Shown in pieces: positions 5,914 through 7,018 of a stretch of 7,018 nucleotides of DNA (its first letter is position 1; the number at the start of each line of letters is the position of its first letter). The stretch covers positions 1 to 7,018 of the forward strand of contig DMYC01000179.1 in NCBI GenBank assembly GCA_003482695.1. Direction: 5' to 3'. The DNA comes from Clostridiales bacterium UBA8960. Its GTDB lineage: Bacteria > Bacillota > Clostridia > Peptostreptococcales > Acidaminobacteraceae. A program made the translations under genes and the position numbers. Below the pieces are notes generated by a model. The model was not told the origin of the DNA. It saw only the letters and a program-made list of their open reading frames with translations, and made no database searches.

Positions 5914-5922
5914 TGCTACAAT
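5914..5922 (+). promoter_or_regulatory. Possible extended -10 element on the plus strand
   Basis: TGCTACAAT fits the extended -10 pattern TGnTATAAT with one mismatch. No -35 lies at a suitable distance. If used, it would make a short transcript of about 90 bases ending at the 5985-6020 terminator, with no convincing ORF in it. It could equally be chance. Confidence 0.25.
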
Positions 5923-5984
5923 CTCATCATAGATGATGGATGTGAAAACCGTATGAGTTTTATGTAAGAAATATGTAAAACATC

Positions 5985-6020
5985 AAAAAAGACATAAGGT
6001 AGATTCCTATGTCTTTTTTT
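5985..6020. terminator. Bidirectional rho-independent terminator
   Basis: AAAAAAGACATA-A-GG (5985-5999) pairs with CCTATGTCTTTTTT (6006-6019) around a six-base loop, with one bulged A. The A-run and T-run give a U-tract on both strands. On the minus strand it lies directly after the HD-GYP stop codon (6023-6025), so it ends that transcript. On the plus strand it can stop read-through from the 3482-5715 gene run. Confidence 0.85.
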
Positions 6021-6022
6021 CA

Positions 6023-7018
6023 TTAAATGGATGTGTTTTCATAGATTGCTCTAAACTGTTCAAGCCGCTCTAGAAAAATTTCAACGATGATCGGATCAAG
6101 GTGAGAACCTGCAGAGCTTTTAATAATCTCAACTGAGTTTTCAAACCCAAAAGGCTCTTTATAATGCCTTTTTGACGTCAGGGCATCAAATACATCGGCG
6201 ATGGCGACGATACGTGCTGATAATGGGATCTCGCTATCCGAGAGTCCATCCGGATAACCAGAGCCATCCCAACGCTCGTGATGAGACCTTGCGATTTCTT
6301 CAGCAAATTTATAAAAATCAGATTCAAACACCTGAAGGTCTTCCTTGAAGGATCTAAATATTTCAGAACCGATGGTCACATGTGTTTTCATGATTTCCCA
6401 TTCTTCAGGCGTAAGTTTACCAGGCTTTTTTAAAATTTCATCGGGAATGCCTACTTTGCCGATATCGTGTGAAGCGGCATTTCGCTCAATTTCCAATACG
6501 AATTTTCGGTCAACTTTGTACCCAGGAATGTTTCTTGCCATCAACCCTTCTGCTATGACCACAGAATATTTGACCATGCGCTCGATATGGTCGCCCGTCT
6601 CGTTGTCCTTTTGATCAACCAGCTCTGAGAAACCACTTGTAATCCTCGACAAGATCACTTTGGTAAAGTAAGCTCTGTTCATGAAACCGCTTATTTCAAA
6701 AATGAGTTTCTCAGAGAGTTTTAAATGCTGCTGAGTGAAAAAGTGCTTATGAATTGAACTGAAAAATACGATGCCAAATACTGAATCGCCCATAATCAAA
6801 GGAACGACCATATTCGACTGAACGCCTTCTTCCCGAAGCAATCGAATCGAAGCACTTGCAGGACGATGAGCGAGTTCAAGGTCCAAATCTTCTGTTATAA
6901 ATGCCTGCCTTGTTTGAAGAATATTTGTAAGGGATGTCTTATCAAAATTGACTTCAAAACCAGGCCCAAGCTTTATGTTATCATAGTTTGACATGCCAAA
7001 TTCTGCGATGAACTTTTT
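6023..7018 (-). CDS. GAF + HD-GYP protein, probable cyclic-di-GMP phosphodiesterase (partial, N-terminus missing)
   Basis: The frame is open to the right edge. The ATG at 6994 has no ribosome binding site and would cut into the GAF domain, so the gene is taken as continuing beyond 7018; 331 residues are visible. Counting from the Met at 6994, the C-terminal part of a GAF domain spans about 1-108, with EEGVQSNMVVPLIMGDSVFGIVFF at 55-78 typical of the family. A short linker leads to an HD-GYP domain (about 113-310). All expected metal and catalytic residues are present: His136, HDIGK (176-180), His205, HHERWDGSGYP (238-248), and Asp267 in IADVFDALT. HD-GYP domains hydrolyse the second messenger c-di-GMP to pGpG or GMP, here presumably under control of a ligand bound by the GAF domain. 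More sensory domains may lie upstream. No membrane segment is visible in this part, and the gene ends at a strong terminator. Confidence 0.92.
   Translation of the reverse strand, partial: KKFIAEFGMSNYDNIKLGPGFEVNFDKTSLTNILQTRQAFITEDLDLELAHRPASASIRLLREEGVQSNMVVPLIMGDSVFGIVFFSSIHKHFFTQQHLKLSEKLIFEISGFMNRAYFTKVILSRITSGFSELVDQKDNETGDHIERMVKYSVVIAEGLMARNIPGYKVDRKFVLEIERNAASHDIGKVGIPDEILKKPGKLTPEEWEIMKTHVTIGSEIFRSFKEDLQVFESDFYKFAEEIARSHHERWDGSGYPDGLSDSEIPLSARIVAIADVFDALTSKRHYKEPFGFENSVEIIKSSAGSHLDPIIVEIFLERLEQFRAIYENTSI

Larger units (their letters stand above)
5716..6022. other. 307-base region without protein gene, rich in RNA-like structure
   Basis: No ORF of useful length is open on either strand. 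From left to right it holds a hairpin that works as a terminator on the minus strand (5721-5757), a G-rich/T-rich stretch (5771-5790), a 90-base imperfect inverted repeat (5795-5884), an extended -10-like box on the plus strand (5914-5922), a CATCA/TGATG palindrome (5925-5938), and a bidirectional terminator (5985-6020). It separates two convergent transcription units and is larger and more structured than that role needs. Confidence 0.7.

Noticed and set aside
5721..6022. Cyclic-di-GMP riboswitch near the HD-GYP gene
   Set aside because: Neither strand shows the conserved GEMM core, and the region lies downstream of the HD-GYP gene, not in its leader.
6994..7018. Start of the HD-GYP gene at the Met encoded at 6994
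   Set aside because: There is no ribosome binding site, the frame stays open to the edge, and a start here would remove the first part of the GAF domain.

Overview
The window looks like a chromosomal segment of a low-GC Gram-positive bacterium (Bacillota). AT-rich third positions, strong AGGAGG-type ribosome binding sites before nearly every gene, and GrpB, GyrI-like, DUF1200-type PH and DUF6199-like proteins all point that way. The HD-GYP protein fits a motile or free-living Clostridia-like lineage better than a lactic-type Firmicute, but I cannot name a genus. No insertion sequence, CRISPR array, tRNA, rRNA or phage gene is visible.

Layout. (1) 1-186 holds a 31-codon ORF with a strong Shine-Dalgarno sequence, a hairpin over its stop codon, and a rho-independent terminator. 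(2) 225-1700 (+) encodes a two-domain protein: a serine beta-lactamase-like (S12) domain that has lost two of its catalytic residues, fused to a BltD-like GNAT acetyltransferase domain that looks intact. (3) 1706-2230 (-) encodes a small PAP2 membrane phosphatase, convergent with gene 2 and only 5 nt from it. (4) 2341-3390 (+) encodes a nucleotidyltransferase, divergent from PAP2. (5) 3482-5715 (+) is a compact four-gene run: a membrane PH-domain protein, a lipoprotein with a C-terminal two-helix membrane tail, a GrpB-family protein and a GyrI-like small-molecule-binding protein. (6) 5716-6022 has no protein gene but is rich in structure. (7) 6023-7018 (-) is the 3' part of a GAF + HD-GYP protein, a predicted cyclic-di-GMP phosphodiesterase running off the right edge.

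The genes do not form a recognisable pathway. They look like stand-alone housekeeping or accessory functions: small-molecule modification, undecaprenyl-phosphate or lipid phosphate recycling, nucleotidyl transfer and c-di-GMP turnover. The most interesting non-coding signal is in 5721-5884. A long imperfect inverted repeat has two mismatches on the + strand, and both become G-U wobble pairs when read from the - strand. It lies just upstream, in the - direction, of a hairpin with a U-tract that is a terminator only on the - strand. Between them is a C-rich stretch expected to be single-stranded. Together these suggest an undescribed small RNA from the - strand. The most interesting coding signal is the degenerate S12-GNAT fusion.
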